From Chitinophagaceae bacterium (GTDB lineage: Bacteria; Bacteroidota; Bacteroidia; Chitinophagales; Chitinophagaceae): 64,000 nucleotides of DNA. The notes beneath the pieces are model-generated. The model had not been told where the DNA came from. It saw only the letters and a list, made by a program, of their open reading frames with translations, and made no database searches. Of this stretch, positions 44,304 to 53,509 are shown piece by piece. How positions within the stretch are numbered: position 1 is the first letter of the stretch; each line of letters opens with the position of its first letter. The DNA is taken from NCBI GenBank assembly GCA_016708765.1, contig JADJFD010000001.1, positions 496,001 to 560,000 on the forward strand, written 5' to 3'. Made by a program: the position numbers and the translations under genes.

Positions 44304-45004
44304 AACATATCATATCAATATTATTTTTAGGTATTAATATTTTATCTTGTTCCAATAAGACAGTACCGACAATGGGAAATACAAACAATAAAAAAACACT
44401 TACTTACTTGGCCATTGGCGATTCTTATACAATCGGCGAACAGGTTCAAGGAAAAGATAATTTTCCTAATCAGGTATACAGTTTGATGAAAAAAGACTTT
44501 TCTGATTTTGCTGAACCAAGAATTATTGCTAAAACTGGGTGGACAACGAATGAACTGGAAAAAGGAATCATTGCTGCCGATAAAGCCGAACCCTTTCAAA
44601 CTTCTTATGATTTTGTTTCTTTATTAATTGGTGTAAATAATCAATACCGTGGCAGCACAGTGGAAAATTACAAACCTGAATTTGAGGAACTTCTACAGAA
44701 AGCAATTCGCTTTGCGGGAAATAATGCTGATCATGTTGTAGTGATTTCAATACCCGATTGGGGAGTTACACCTTTTGCTAAAGGTCGGGACACCACTAAA
44801 ATTGCCAAAGAAATTGATGCTTACAATACTGCCGCCAAAGAAATAGCCTCAACTTATGATGTACATTATATAGACATCACTCCGTGGACAAGGGAAGCGG
44901 CAACCGACAACTCCTTTTTAGCTGCTGATGGTTTGCATCCATCCAGTAAAGAGTATAAAAGATGGGCTGAAAAGATTGCTGAGTTCTTTAAAAGCCGACT
45001 TTGA
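44300..45004 (+). CDS. SGNH/GDSL hydrolase lipoprotein
   Basis: A 234-residue exported lipoprotein: signal peptide with lipobox ILSCSN, Cys near 17. The rest is an SGNH hydrolase: GDSYTIGE (Ser near 41, block I), GVNNQYR (Asn, block III) and DGLHPSSKEY (Asp and His, block V, near 210). Such enzymes deacetylate or cleave esters on polysaccharides or lipids in the periplasm. It is translationally coupled to the alpha/beta hydrolase, which suggests a common acyl or ester substrate. Followed by a 208-bp gap before topA. Confidence 0.5.
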   Translation: MKHIISILFLGINILSCSNKTVPTMGNTNNKKTLTYLAIGDSYTIGEQVQGKDNFPNQVYSLMKKDFSDFAEPRIIAKTGWTTNELEKGIIAADKAEPFQTSYDFVSLLIGVNNQYRGSTVENYKPEFEELLQKAIRFAGNNADHVVVISIPDWGVTPFAKGRDTTKIAKEIDAYNTAAKEIASTYDVHYIDITPWTREAATDNSFLAADGLHPSSKEYKRWAEKIAEFFKSRL

Positions 45005-45212
45005 CCAGTTTTTCTTAAATTATTTTCTTCCTCTAAAATAATTGCTTTTCTTCTGTATTTTCCTCCTGCTCAGCAATGAACAGAACCCTGAACGGAGCGT
45101 CGCAACGTCAGCTGATCAAGGAACGAAAGTTGGCATTAAAAAAATTTTTATTATTCTTGTCCTAACTTGCGGCGGCTGAAAAGCAGTTGTAATACATAAT
45201 ATTATATCCAAT

Positions 45213-47780
45213 ATGGCAAAGAATTTACTGATAGTTGAGAGTCCGGCGAAAGCGAAAACGATTGAGAAAATCCTGGGGAGTGATTTCCAGGTGAAGAGCT
45301 GTTTTGGCCATATCCGTGACCTGCAGAAAGCCGGAATGGGCATTGATTTGGAGAAAAATTTTGAACCTACTTATATTATATCTCCTGATAAAGAAAAGGT
45401 AGTTGCTGAACTGAAAAAACTGGCAAGCAAAAGCCAGGAAGTGTGGCTGGCAACGGATGAGGACCGTGAGGGTGAAGCCATTAGCTGGCATTTGTGCGAA
45501 GTATTAGGTCTTGATCCAAAAACTACTAAGCGAATCGTATTTCATGAAATAACCAAACCTGCCATTAAAGCTGCGGTAGAAAACCCCCGGACACTGGATA
45601 TGAACCTGGTGATGGCGCAGCAGGCAAGAAGAATTCTGGACAGGATTGTTGGATTTGAACTAAGCCCAATTCTCTGGCGCAAAATGAGTATGCGGAATAA
45701 CCTGAGTGCAGGCCGTGTGCAAAGTGTGGCGGTAAGAATTATCGCTGAAAGAGAACGAGAAATCAATGCATTTAACACTGTAAGTACATTTAAAATAGAA
45801 GGCTTATTTACAGCGAAAGACGTTTCGGATAAAGCCGTTACTTTTTCTGCCGAAGGCAAAAAACAAAGTAAGGCAGATGATGCAGAAGCATTTTTGAAAA
45901 GCTGTATCGGTGCTAATTATAAAGTAAATGATATACAGGTGAAGCCGGGCAAAAGAACTCCTGCCCCGCCATTTACTACATCTACTTTGCAACAAGAGGC
46001 TTCGAGGAAATTAGGATATGGTGTTGCCCGTACCATGCAGATTGCACAAAAGTTGTACGAGAATGGATATATAACTTATATGCGTACCGACAGTGTGAAC
46101 TTAAGTAATACTGCATTGGGCGATATTACTAATACGGTGAAAGGTATGTATGGTGATAAATATCACCAGTTCCGGAAGTATAAGAACAAAAATGAAAATG
46201 CACAAGAAGCTCACGAAGCTATACGACCAACTTATGCAAGCAATCCGTCTATACAAGAAGCAGAATGGGCAAAATTGTATGAGCTGATCTGGAAAAGAAC
46301 AATGGCCAGCCAGATGGCAGATGCAGAACTGGAAAAGACAACAGCGAAAATTTCTATTTCAACCAATAAAGAAGAACTAACAGCCTCCGGCGAAGTATTA
46401 AAGTTTGACGGATTTTTAAAAGTGTACAGAGAAGATAAAGATGAAGATGAACTGGAAGAAGATGCGAACGAAGGAATGTTGCCTCCATTAACGGTTGGTC
46501 AGCAGTTACCATTGAAAGAAATGAAAGCTACGGAACGATTTAGCCGTCCGCCAGCAAGATATACTGAAGCATCATTGGTAAAAAAACTAGAAGAGTTAGG
46601 AATAGGAAGACCTTCTACATATGCACCAACTATTTCCACTGTATTAAAAAGAGGATATGTAGAAAAAAGAGATAAGGAAGGAACAAGAAGAGATTTTAGG
46701 GAATTGCTGAAAGATAATGTGAGCAAGGTAATGGAACAGGAAAATACCGGTGCTGAAAAATCTAAATTGTTTCCGTCTGATCTTGGTTTAGTTGTTACTG
46801 ATTTTTTGAAACAGTATTTCGACGACATCATGGATTATGGTTTCACTGCTAAAATTGAAGGAGAATTTGACGAAGTGGCTGAAGGCAAGATGAAGTGGAA
46901 CAAAATGATTGATGATTTCTACTTGCCATTTAAGAAAGATGTTGAGAACACTATTGAAAATGCAGAACGTATAAAAGGTGAAAGAGAATTAGGTGTAGAT
47001 CCGGAAAGCGGCAAACCTGTTGTAGCAAGAATGGGCAGATATGGTGCCATGATACAGATTGGTGTGGCGGATGATGAAGAGAAACCAAGATTTGCCAAAG
47101 TACCTACTGGACAAAGTATTGAAACAATCACATTTGAAGAAGCAATGAACTTGTTTGGTGCACAGGGCAGCATGGGATTGTACGAAGAAAAGGAAGTATC
47201 GGTGAATGTTGGTCGTTTTGGTCCTTATGTAAAATGGGGAGATGAATTTGTTTCGTTGCCAAGAGGTACAGATTTACAAACAGTAGATTTTGATACAGCA
47301 GTTGAACATATCAAGCAAAAGCAAATTGCTGACGCACCGGTTGGTACATATAATCAAAAAACAATTATAAAAGGCAAAGGTAGATTTGGACCTTATATCA
47401 AATGGGACGGCATGTTTATCAATGTGCCTGCAAGATATAAGTTTGATAGTCTTACCCAAGCGGAAATGGATGAACTGATTACTGCCAAAGTAAAGAAAGA
47501 AGAGAACCGCTACGTACATCGTTGGGAAGATGAAAATATTTCTGTAGAGAATGATCGCTGGGCTCCTATTATTAAGTTTGGTAAAAAGAAAATTCGTTTA
47601 CCAAAGAAAAAAGATGACACCCGATACACACCGGAAGAAGCAGCAGCCTTTACATTGGAAGATGTAAAAGGATTTATTGAAGCTGAGATACCGGGAGCAT
47701 TTGCGAAGAAAGCGAAGAAAGCTACGGCGAAGAAAAAGGTGGCAACGAAGAAGAAAGCAGCGCCTAAGAAGAAGAAATAA
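45213..47780 (+). CDS. topA: DNA topoisomerase I
   Basis: An 855-residue type IA topoisomerase that relaxes negative supercoils. The Toprim motif VWLATDEDREGEAISWHL is at about 77-94, the active-site Tyr is in ITYMRTDSVNLS (Tyr at about 289), and QEAHEAIRPT follows. There are no Cys zinc ribbons at the C-terminus; instead repeated RMGRYGAMIQ/RFGPYVKW/RFGPYIKWDG topoisomerase C-terminal repeats precede a Lys/Ala-rich basic tail (AKKAKKATAKKK). The tail may improve DNA binding. The call is secure. Confidence 0.5.
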   Translation: MAKNLLIVESPAKAKTIEKILGSDFQVKSCFGHIRDLQKAGMGIDLEKNFEPTYIISPDKEKVVAELKKLASKSQEVWLATDEDREGEAISWHLCEVLGLDPKTTKRIVFHEITKPAIKAAVENPRTLDMNLVMAQQARRILDRIVGFELSPILWRKMSMRNNLSAGRVQSVAVRIIAEREREINAFNTVSTFKIEGLFTAKDVSDKAVTFSAEGKKQSKADDAEAFLKSCIGANYKVNDIQVKPGKRTPAPPFTTSTLQQEASRKLGYGVARTMQIAQKLYENGYITYMRTDSVNLSNTALGDITNTVKGMYGDKYHQFRKYKNKNENAQEAHEAIRPTYASNPSIQEAEWAKLYELIWKRTMASQMADAELEKTTAKISISTNKEELTASGEVLKFDGFLKVYREDKDEDELEEDANEGMLPPLTVGQQLPLKEMKATERFSRPPARYTEASLVKKLEELGIGRPSTYAPTISTVLKRGYVEKRDKEGTRRDFRELLKDNVSKVMEQENTGAEKSKLFPSDLGLVVTDFLKQYFDDIMDYGFTAKIEGEFDEVAEGKMKWNKMIDDFYLPFKKDVENTIENAERIKGERELGVDPESGKPVVARMGRYGAMIQIGVADDEEKPRFAKVPTGQSIETITFEEAMNLFGAQGSMGLYEEKEVSVNVGRFGPYVKWGDEFVSLPRGTDLQTVDFDTAVEHIKQKQIADAPVGTYNQKTIIKGKGRFGPYIKWDGMFINVPARYKFDSLTQAEMDELITAKVKKEENRYVHRWEDENISVENDRWAPIIKFGKKKIRLPKKKDDTRYTPEEAAAFTLEDVKGFIEAEIPGAFAKKAKKATAKKKVATKKKAAPKKKK

Positions 47781-47789
47781 TTATTTCAA

Positions 47790-48364
47790 ATGGAGTTTAA
47801 CTTTAAGTATAGTCTTACCGAGGACGATTATGCAGAATATGCTGCCTTTACAAATTGGCATGCGCCTTGGCAGAAAAAAGAAAGAATCAAACATGCCATT
47901 AAAACTTTTATTTATTCTTTAATCTTTTTTATTGCAACTATAATATTATTAGACAGAATAAATTCGTCAGGAGTAGATAATTACATTGTTTTAATCCCAA
48001 TTTCTATTGTTATTTTAATCTTGCTTACAATTTTAGAGTTTTATCAAGCTCCTTTTAGGCTTAAATCAAAAGCAAGAAAACTTGTAAGAAAAGAAGAGAA
48101 TGTCCAAGTTCTTAACGAAACTGATTTATTCTTTGATGATTCCGGGATTATCAATAATGATAAAGATGTCAAAGTAAATTTAAAGTGGGAGTCAATAAAA
48201 AATATGCTCAAACCAAAGATTATTTTTATGTCTATCTTAGCTCATTGCAAGCTTTAGTTATTCCTAAAAAGCTATTTACAAGCAATAACTCAATTGAAAA
48301 ATTTGACAAGTTTCTAACTGAAAAAATCCCATTATCTGCCTCTTTCCGTTCTATAGGAATATAA
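47790..48364 (+). CDS. YcxB-like membrane protein, frame broken
   Basis: A YcxB-family protein of 191 residues after repair. The frame from ATG 47790 ends early at IFMSILAHCKL, but one added A in the run 48197-48202 continues it as KYAQTKDYFYVYLSSLQALVIPKKL and a proper end at 48364, matching the C-terminal YcxB strand pattern (Y-x-Y-x-S, then PKK). Two membrane helices lie at about 43-62 and 68-86. Function unknown; these proteins sit in the inner membrane. It starts 9 bp after topA. The break is most likely an error. Confidence 0.5.
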
Positions 48365-48379
48365 TTTAACTTCATTCCC

Positions 48380-48419
48380 ATGAAACGATCCTACTGGGAA
48401 AAACAGCACCTTCTTACAG
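48380..48419 (+). repeat. truncated copy of the methyltransferase 5' end (direct repeat)
   Basis: About 40 bp nearly identical to 48875-48915, the first 13 codons of the methyltransferase (two substitutions and one missing A). The copies flank hicAB, 495 bp apart. The sequence breaks off immediately after, so this copy encodes only a short peptide. Confidence 0.5.
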
Positions 48420-48455
48420 CTAATTATTCTTCATTATTTTTTCGTAATTTACTTT

Positions 48456-48650
48456 ATGAAAGCAAAGGAAGTTATCAAATTGCTGGAAAATGATGGATGG
48501 TATTTGTCAAGGCAAAAAGGAAGCCATAAGCAATATAAACATCCAGCAAAGAAAGGATTAGTAACTGTAGCAGCACATAAACTATCGGATGATATTGCTA
48601 CCGGAACATTAAACAGCATTTTCAAACAAGCTCAACTTAAAAAGAAATGA
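48456..48650 (+). CDS. hicA: HicA toxin
   Basis: A 64-residue HicA (YcfA-like) mRNA interferase. The double-stranded RNA-binding-like fold with catalytic His is visible in RQKGSHKQYKHP (His 24), and the C-terminal half IATGTLNSIFKQAQL is typical. HicA cleaves mRNA and tmRNA when not blocked by HicB. The stop overlaps the hicB start by 4 bp (ATGA). The gene lies between a 40-bp remnant of the methyltransferase start and the intact methyltransferase. Confidence 0.5.
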   Translation: MKAKEVIKLLENDGWYLSRQKGSHKQYKHPAKKGLVTVAAHKLSDDIATGTLNSIFKQAQLKKK

Positions 48651-48862
48651 TAAAGTATCTCGTAGTATATGAAAAAACAAAGACTGGTTATTCAGCATAT
48701 GTTCCAGATATTCCGGGTGTAATTGCAACTGGTAAAACAAAACCTATTGTCGAGAAAAATATATTCGGAGCCATTCAATTTCATTTAGAAGGATTGAAAG
48801 AAGAAAAACTACGCATTCCTAAATCTCAGGCTGATAGCGAAGTATTAGTGTTTGCTATCTGA
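48647..48862 (+). CDS. hicB: HicB antitoxin (short form)
   Basis: A 71-residue HicB. The N-terminal fold, YLVVYEKTKTGYSAYVPDIPGV, is the degraded RNase H-like domain that masks HicA. There is no C-terminal helix-turn-helix or ribbon-helix-helix DNA-binding domain, so autoregulation may be weak or through another protein. It overlaps hicA by 4 bp and ends 12 bp before the methyltransferase start. Confidence 0.5.
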   Translation: MIKYLVVYEKTKTGYSAYVPDIPGVIATGKTKPIVEKNIFGAIQFHLEGLKEEKLRIPKSQADSEVLVFAI

Positions 48863-48874
48863 TATATTTTATAA

Positions 48875-49621
48875 ATGAAACGATCCTACTGGGAAAAAAT
48901 AGCACCTTCTTATAGTGAAGAAATCTTTGATGTGTTGCATAATGACAAGAAGGCATTGATTCGTTCTGTTATAAAAAAATATGCTTCCAAAAATAAAACG
49001 GTAATTGATATTGGCTGTGCTATCGGCAAATGGCTGCCCGTCATCTCTCCTGCTTTTAAAAAAGTGATTGCCGTTGATATTTCTGCAAAGAACCTCGAAA
49101 TAGCTCAACAACTTTATCCGCAATATAAAAATGTAGAATACCTAAGAGCAGATATGAGTGGCAAGAATACAAAAGTACCAAAATGTGATTTTGGCATCTG
49201 CATTAATGCTATCCTTACGCCGAGTTTAAAAGACCGGACAAAATTCTTTCAATCTTTATCGGCCTGTGTAAAAAAAGGTGGTAAAATAGTTATTACAATT
49301 CCTTCTCTGGAATCATGGCTGCTCACCAATATTATCCAGCAACAATATAAAATTGATGCTAAACTTTTTTCCAAAACTAAAACTGGAAAAGATGCTTTAT
49401 CAAAGTGGAATAATATTAAACAAGGAAATGTTGAAATAGATGATGTACCACATAAGCATTACTTAAAAGAAGAATTACAATTGTTATTATCAAAGGAAGG
49501 ATTTGTTGCTGAAGAATTTCAAAAGATAGAATACAACTGGGATACAGAATTCATTAAAGTTCCCAAATGGTTGAAAGAACCAAAACCATGGGACTGGATG
49601 GTAGTGGCGAAGAAGCTATGA
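48875..49621 (+). CDS. class I SAM-dependent methyltransferase
   Basis: A 248-residue methyltransferase with a Rossmann-like fold. Motif I is VIDIGCAIGKWLPVI (44-58), followed by AVDISAKNLEIAQQ (motif II) and YLRADMSGK (motif III). The C-terminal half contains VKKGGKIVITIPSLES, and the substrate is unknown (small molecule or protein). The first 41 bp are duplicated upstream, on the other side of hicAB. It is the last gene of its stretch; a 174-bp gap follows with no gene. Confidence 0.5.
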   Translation: MKRSYWEKIAPSYSEEIFDVLHNDKKALIRSVIKKYASKNKTVIDIGCAIGKWLPVISPAFKKVIAVDISAKNLEIAQQLYPQYKNVEYLRADMSGKNTKVPKCDFGICINAILTPSLKDRTKFFQSLSACVKKGGKIVITIPSLESWLLTNIIQQQYKIDAKLFSKTKTGKDALSKWNNIKQGNVEIDDVPHKHYLKEELQLLLSKEGFVAEEFQKIEYNWDTEFIKVPKWLKEPKPWDWMVVAKKL

Positions 49622-49795
49622 GTTATTTGCTTCGAGCTACGAGTAAATTCTACAACGAATAAAGAAAATTCTGTATTGAAGAAAACCTCCAACATCAAAC
49701 CTGGAACATCCAACATTCTCTCTTCCTAACATCTGTGGAAAAGTTTAACGATTCTATTCCATCTGCATTAAAGATATTGTGCAGGAATCATCACC

Positions 49796-50662
49796 TTGGA
49801 AACAAACAACGAAATATCTGCTCTATTTACTTTGATCGACGATCCTGACGAGGAAGTGTTTGGCTTAGTGTCAAACAAGATTGTTGACTACGGTAAAAAT
49901 ATTATTCCCAACCTGGAACATCTTTGGGAAACAACTCCCAATGAAGAGATACAAACGAGGATTGAGTTACTGATTCATCGCCTTCATTTTACTGATCTTA
50001 CAGAAGATTATCGCCAATGGAATATTTCAGGTCATCATGATATGATGTTGGGTGCTATGCTTGCCTGCAAGTTTCAATATCCTGATATTTCCACCACACC
50101 TGTAATGCAGGAAATAGAGAAAGTAAGACGTAATATCTGGCTAGAGTTAAACAACTATCTCACTCCGTTGGAACAAATAAATATTGTTACCAGTATATTA
50201 TACAGCTATTATGGATTGAAAGGTGGCGAAACAAATTATAAAGAACCGGGTGAATTTTTATTGAACAAAACGCTGGAAGCAAAAAGAGGGAATCAGATCA
50301 GCAATGGAATCTTGTATTTAATTCTTTGTGAATTATTAGATATTCCAGTAAGAGCTATTAATATACCTAAGCAATTCATCATTGCTTATTTCAAACCAGG
50401 CTATTCCGAAGAGAATCTTCCCAACCCAATTCATAAAATAGAATTCTTTATTGATGCTACATCAGGACAGGTATTTACGCAAGATGATGTAGATAGTTAT
50501 TTTAAAAGAATTGCTGTGCCGCCTGTAGGTTCTTATTTTAAACCACAGTCAAACAAACAAGTTATTCAGCAGTTGCTCGAAGAATTCGGCAAATGCTTTG
50601 ACAATGATAAGGATAAATACAAACAGGTGGAGCTGATGGAATTAGTAAAACTGTTGGATTAA
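49796..50662 (+). CDS. SirB1-like transglutaminase-fold protein
   Basis: A 288-residue protein. The start is TTG 49796 (an upstream stop at 49769 rules out other starts in this frame). Residues 1-70 are helical (ALFTLIDDPDEEVFGLVSN), and the region from 120 on has the transglutaminase-core-2 pattern: LNKTLEAKRGNQISNGILYLILCELLDIPVRAINIP (quoted in parts: KRGNQISNGILYL near 165, LLDIPVRAINIPK near 182) and a late FFIDATSGQVF. The usual Cys of active enzymes is not in the expected place, as in SirB1 proteins. Function unknown. Confidence 0.5.
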   Translation: METNNEISALFTLIDDPDEEVFGLVSNKIVDYGKNIIPNLEHLWETTPNEEIQTRIELLIHRLHFTDLTEDYRQWNISGHHDMMLGAMLACKFQYPDISTTPVMQEIEKVRRNIWLELNNYLTPLEQINIVTSILYSYYGLKGGETNYKEPGEFLLNKTLEAKRGNQISNGILYLILCELLDIPVRAINIPKQFIIAYFKPGYSEENLPNPIHKIEFFIDATSGQVFTQDDVDSYFKRIAVPPVGSYFKPQSNKQVIQQLLEEFGKCFDNDKDKYKQVELMELVKLLD

Positions 50663-50665
50663 GTT

Positions 50666-52108
50666 CTATAATTCAAATTTCCAACCATCTCTGTATTCTC
50701 TCTTTACGAATTGATTCGCTTCATCAAAGTTGGTGACCTTCATATTCTTTGCATCCCACAATAATTTCTTTCTTCCAAGATATTTATCGCCCCATCCTTT
50801 TAAGTTAGGATTCTTCAACATCCAACTTCTGATAGCAAGATTACCCATCAATATACTCTCTGTAAATGGTCCTGAATAAGAGAAAGGTGAGCTTGTTTCT
50901 CCTTTTCCATAACCAGCAATACAAGCATTCACCCATTGCAGATAATGTCCTTCAGGTACTCTCTTTATTTTCTCTACCGGCATCTTTTTCTCTTTCATCA
51001 ATTTTGTTGGTAACAATCTTGGATTGGCTCCATAGCAATCGAGCAACAGTTTTCCTTTTGTACCAATAAACAAAACACCGCCATCCCAGTTTCCAAATTC
51101 TTCTTCCGGTAATAATTCATCAGGTCTTTCTGGCAACAAGCCTCCATCATGCCATGAAACTTTTATGCTACCCTTGCCATTCTTTTTCGGATAGTTTAAA
51201 TGAATGATTGATGCTGGCGGACAAGCATCTAAGTTTTGCGTATCATTCCACATTTCTTTCCATATCGTTGCCACACTGCATTCTGCCGCATCTGGATAGT
51301 CAATCGGTAGAATTCTAAAAATCGGATCCATAATATGACAAGCCATATCTCCTAATGCACCAGTTCCATAAGCCCACCAACCCCGCCAATTAAATGGTAG
51401 ATAAGCAGGATTGTAATCAATCGATTTTGCAGGGCCCTGCCAAAGATCCCAATTCAGTTCAGAAGGTATATCATGCTTTCCTGTTGGTGTTGGAATACCT
51501 TGCGGCCAGACAGGTCTGTTAGTCCATGCTTTTGCCTCTGTTACTTCACCTATCATTCCTGCATCAATCATCTCTTTCGCCTTGCGTACACCATCGCCAG
51601 AGCCTCCTTGATTGCCCATTTGTGTCACCACTTTATATTTCTGCTCTGCCTGAGCTAAAGTTCTCGCTTCAAAAATATTATGTGTCAGTGGCTTTTGTGT
51701 GTACACATGTTTGCCTAGTTGCATGGCAGATAATGTGGCGATTGCATGTGTATGATCTGGTGTAGAAATACTTACCGCATCAATATTATTTTTTTCTTTA
51801 GCAAGCATTTCTCTGAAGTCACGGTAGTAAGGTGCTTTTGTATAAGTTTCCCTTGCCTTCTTAGCCTGCCTGTCGTCCACATCACACAAGGCAACAATAT
51901 TTACTTTGGGACTCTTTGCAAATTCAAACAAATCACTCTGACCTTTACCGCCTACTCCAATACCTGCAATATTCAGTTTATCACTTGGTGCAATAAATCC
52001 TCTTCCCAATACATGGCGAGGAACAATAAAAAATCCGGCACCAACCATTCCGGCATTTCGAACAAAATTTCTGCGGGAAATCGATGAATGTTTTTTTACA
52101 GGCGTCAT
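50666..52108 (-). CDS. Gfo/Idh/MocA-family oxidoreductase with Tat signal
   Basis: A 480-residue NAD(P)-dependent oxidoreductase. The N-terminus has a twin-arginine signal (SRRNFVRNAG at 11-20, then VGAGFFIVP), so the protein is exported folded with its cofactor. The Rossmann motif IAGIGVGGKG is near residue 47, and the family EKP-like motif appears as YTQKPLTHNIFEA near 130. The C-terminal domain is the Gfo/Idh sheet with SWHDGGLLPERP. Substrates in this Bacteroidota group are probably sugars or glycosides in the periplasm. It is convergent with the SirB1 gene, 3 bp apart, and divergent from csaA. Confidence 0.5.
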   Translation of the reverse strand: MTPVKKHSSISRRNFVRNAGMVGAGFFIVPRHVLGRGFIAPSDKLNIAGIGVGGKGQSDLFEFAKSPKVNIVALCDVDDRQAKKARETYTKAPYYRDFREMLAKEKNNIDAVSISTPDHTHAIATLSAMQLGKHVYTQKPLTHNIFEARTLAQAEQKYKVVTQMGNQGGSGDGVRKAKEMIDAGMIGEVTEAKAWTNRPVWPQGIPTPTGKHDIPSELNWDLWQGPAKSIDYNPAYLPFNWRGWWAYGTGALGDMACHIMDPIFRILPIDYPDAAECSVATIWKEMWNDTQNLDACPPASIIHLNYPKKNGKGSIKVSWHDGGLLPERPDELLPEEEFGNWDGGVLFIGTKGKLLLDCYGANPRLLPTKLMKEKKMPVEKIKRVPEGHYLQWVNACIAGYGKGETSSPFSYSGPFTESILMGNLAIRSWMLKNPNLKGWGDKYLGRKKLLWDAKNMKVTNFDEANQFVKREYRDGWKFEL

Positions 52109-52147
52109 AATCCGTAATTTTCATCAAGTTTACACAAAATTTATAAG

Positions 52148-52481
52148 ATGACAATCAATTGGAGCGACTTTGAAAAATAGATATGCGATTAGGGACAATC
52201 ATCGCAGTTGATGATTTTGCCAAGGCCAAAAACCTGCCTATAAGCTAACGATAGATTTTGGTAATGAAATCGGGATTAAAAAATCTTCCGCACAGATAAC
52301 AGCACATTATACTAAAGATGAATTAATGAATAGGCAAATCATTGCAGTTGTAAACTTTCCGCCCAAGCAAATCGCCGATTTCATCAGCGAATGTCTTGTG
52401 CTGGGTGTGTATGATGAAAACAATGCTGTAATTTTATTGCAACCTGAAAGGAATACCAAAAACGGAATGAAGATTGGCTAA
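52148..52481 (+). CDS. csaA: CsaA-like tRNA-binding chaperone, two frame breaks
   Basis: No single frame covers this gene, but three frame segments read MTINWSDFEKIDMRLGTIIA, then AVDDFAKAKNPAYKLT, then the long tail IDFGNEIGIKKSSAQIT, which is CsaA. Adding one A to the run 52173-52177 and one base near 52228-52234 (A or C) gives 111 residues, the family length. NFPPKQIADFISECLVLG is diagnostic of the EMAP/OB-fold family. CsaA is a small secretion-related chaperone; in Bacteroidota it is annotated as tRNA-binding protein. It is followed 2 bp later by ogt, probably cotranscribed. Break status: likely error. Confidence 0.5.
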
Positions 52482-52483
52482 CA

Positions 52484-52969
52484 ATGTCTGACAGCACCAC
52501 ATATTATCATTCGCCTGTAGGAATTCTAAAAATATCCGGCACTGATCAATACATCAGTGAGATAACTTTTAAAGAAAAAGTAGAACCAGTAAGTGAGCAT
52601 TTATCGCCAATTCTTATAAATTGTGTGGAGCAACTGATTCAATATTTTAATGGAGAAAGGAGACAATTTGATTTTCCACTCAATCAACAGGGAACTCCAT
52701 TTCAGCAAGATGTTTGGAATCATTTACTCACAATACCTTTTGGAAGAACGATTAGCTATCTCGATCTGGCCAAAAAGACAGGTGATACAAAAGCTACAAG
52801 AGCTGTTGCTAATGCCAATGGGAAAAATAATATTGCGATAGTAATTCCTTGTCATCGTGTAATAGGTTCCAATAGAGAACTGACAGGTTATGCTGGCGGA
52901 TTATGGAGAAAGAAATGGTTGCTGGAGCATGAAGCAAAAGTTGCACATGGTGTGCAGACCTTATTTTAA
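52484..52969 (+). CDS. ogt: methylated-DNA--protein-cysteine methyltransferase
   Basis: A 161-residue suicide DNA-repair protein that takes methyl or alkyl groups from O6-alkylguanine onto its own Cys. The acceptor motif IPCHRVIGSN is at 121-130 (Cys 123), the helix-turn-helix with the Arg finger lies around TKATRAVANANGKN (103-116), and the N-terminal domain is the short Ogt type without Ada zinc. It follows csaA by 2 bp and ends convergent with cdd, 4 bp overlap. Secure. Confidence 0.5.
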   Translation: MSDSTTYYHSPVGILKISGTDQYISEITFKEKVEPVSEHLSPILINCVEQLIQYFNGERRQFDFPLNQQGTPFQQDVWNHLLTIPFGRTISYLDLAKKTGDTKATRAVANANGKNNIAIVIPCHRVIGSNRELTGYAGGLWRKKWLLEHEAKVAHGVQTLF

Positions 52970-53445
52970 TTCGCTTTTGTAAACGCAAAGGGTAATAAAT
53001 ATTTTACAGTATTAATAATAAATACTTTTCCTTCCTGTCCACTAAGAATTATGCGTATCGGTTTTTCTGTTCTTGTTTCATATTCTAATAATGCCTGGCG
53101 ACACATACCGCATGGAGAAATTGGATGATCACTTTTTACTTCTTTGCTATTATAACTGATTGCTATTGTCTTTATCGCAACATTCGGAAAAAGTGTTGCA
53201 GCAGATCCCAGCAAAACTCTCTCTGCACAAATACCAACGGGATATGAAGCATTCTCCTGATTAGTACCAGCTACTTTTTGCCCATTTTCTAAAATCGCAA
53301 TAGCACCTACATGAAAATTTGAATACGGTGCATAAGCATCTTCCGTAACCTTTCTAGCTTCATCTAAAAGCCTTGCATCAGCTTCATTTAGTTCGCTGCT
53401 ATCATTAAACGCTGAGTAAGAAAATTCAAATTTGTTGTCTGCCAT
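52966..53445 (-). CDS. cdd: cytidine deaminase
   Basis: Hydrolytic deamination of cytidine and deoxycytidine to uridine for pyrimidine salvage. The zinc site is complete: CAE in GICAERVLLG (Cys 73, Glu 75) and PCGMCRQ (Cys 112 and 115). FHVGAIAILENGQ and TNQENASYPVG fix the homotetrameric family. The ATG at 53445 gives 159 residues; an in-frame start at 53469 adds eight. It lies 64 bp after lepB on the same strand and is convergent with ogt. Confidence 0.5.
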   Translation of the reverse strand: MADNKFEFSYSAFNDSSELNEADARLLDEARKVTEDAYAPYSNFHVGAIAILENGQKVAGTNQENASYPVGICAERVLLGSAATLFPNVAIKTIAISYNSKEVKSDHPISPCGMCRQALLEYETRTEKPIRIILSGQEGKVFIINTVKYLLPFAFTKAN

Positions 53446-53470
53446 TTTATTCGATTGGATTAAATACAAG

Positions 53471-53498
53471 AATGCCCCTGATTTTTATCAAGGGCATT
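53471..53498 (-). terminator. possible weak terminator between lepB and cdd
   Basis: AATGCCCcTGA pairs with TCAaGGGCATT (one mismatch, 6-nt loop). The T-run is poor, so it may only attenuate readthrough from lepB into cdd. Confidence 0.5.
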
Positions 53499-53509
53499 TA
53501 AAGTTACAT

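Noticed and set aside
45076..45165. 29-codon ORF with ATG before topA
   Set aside because: Short, no start signal, no homology that I recognise.
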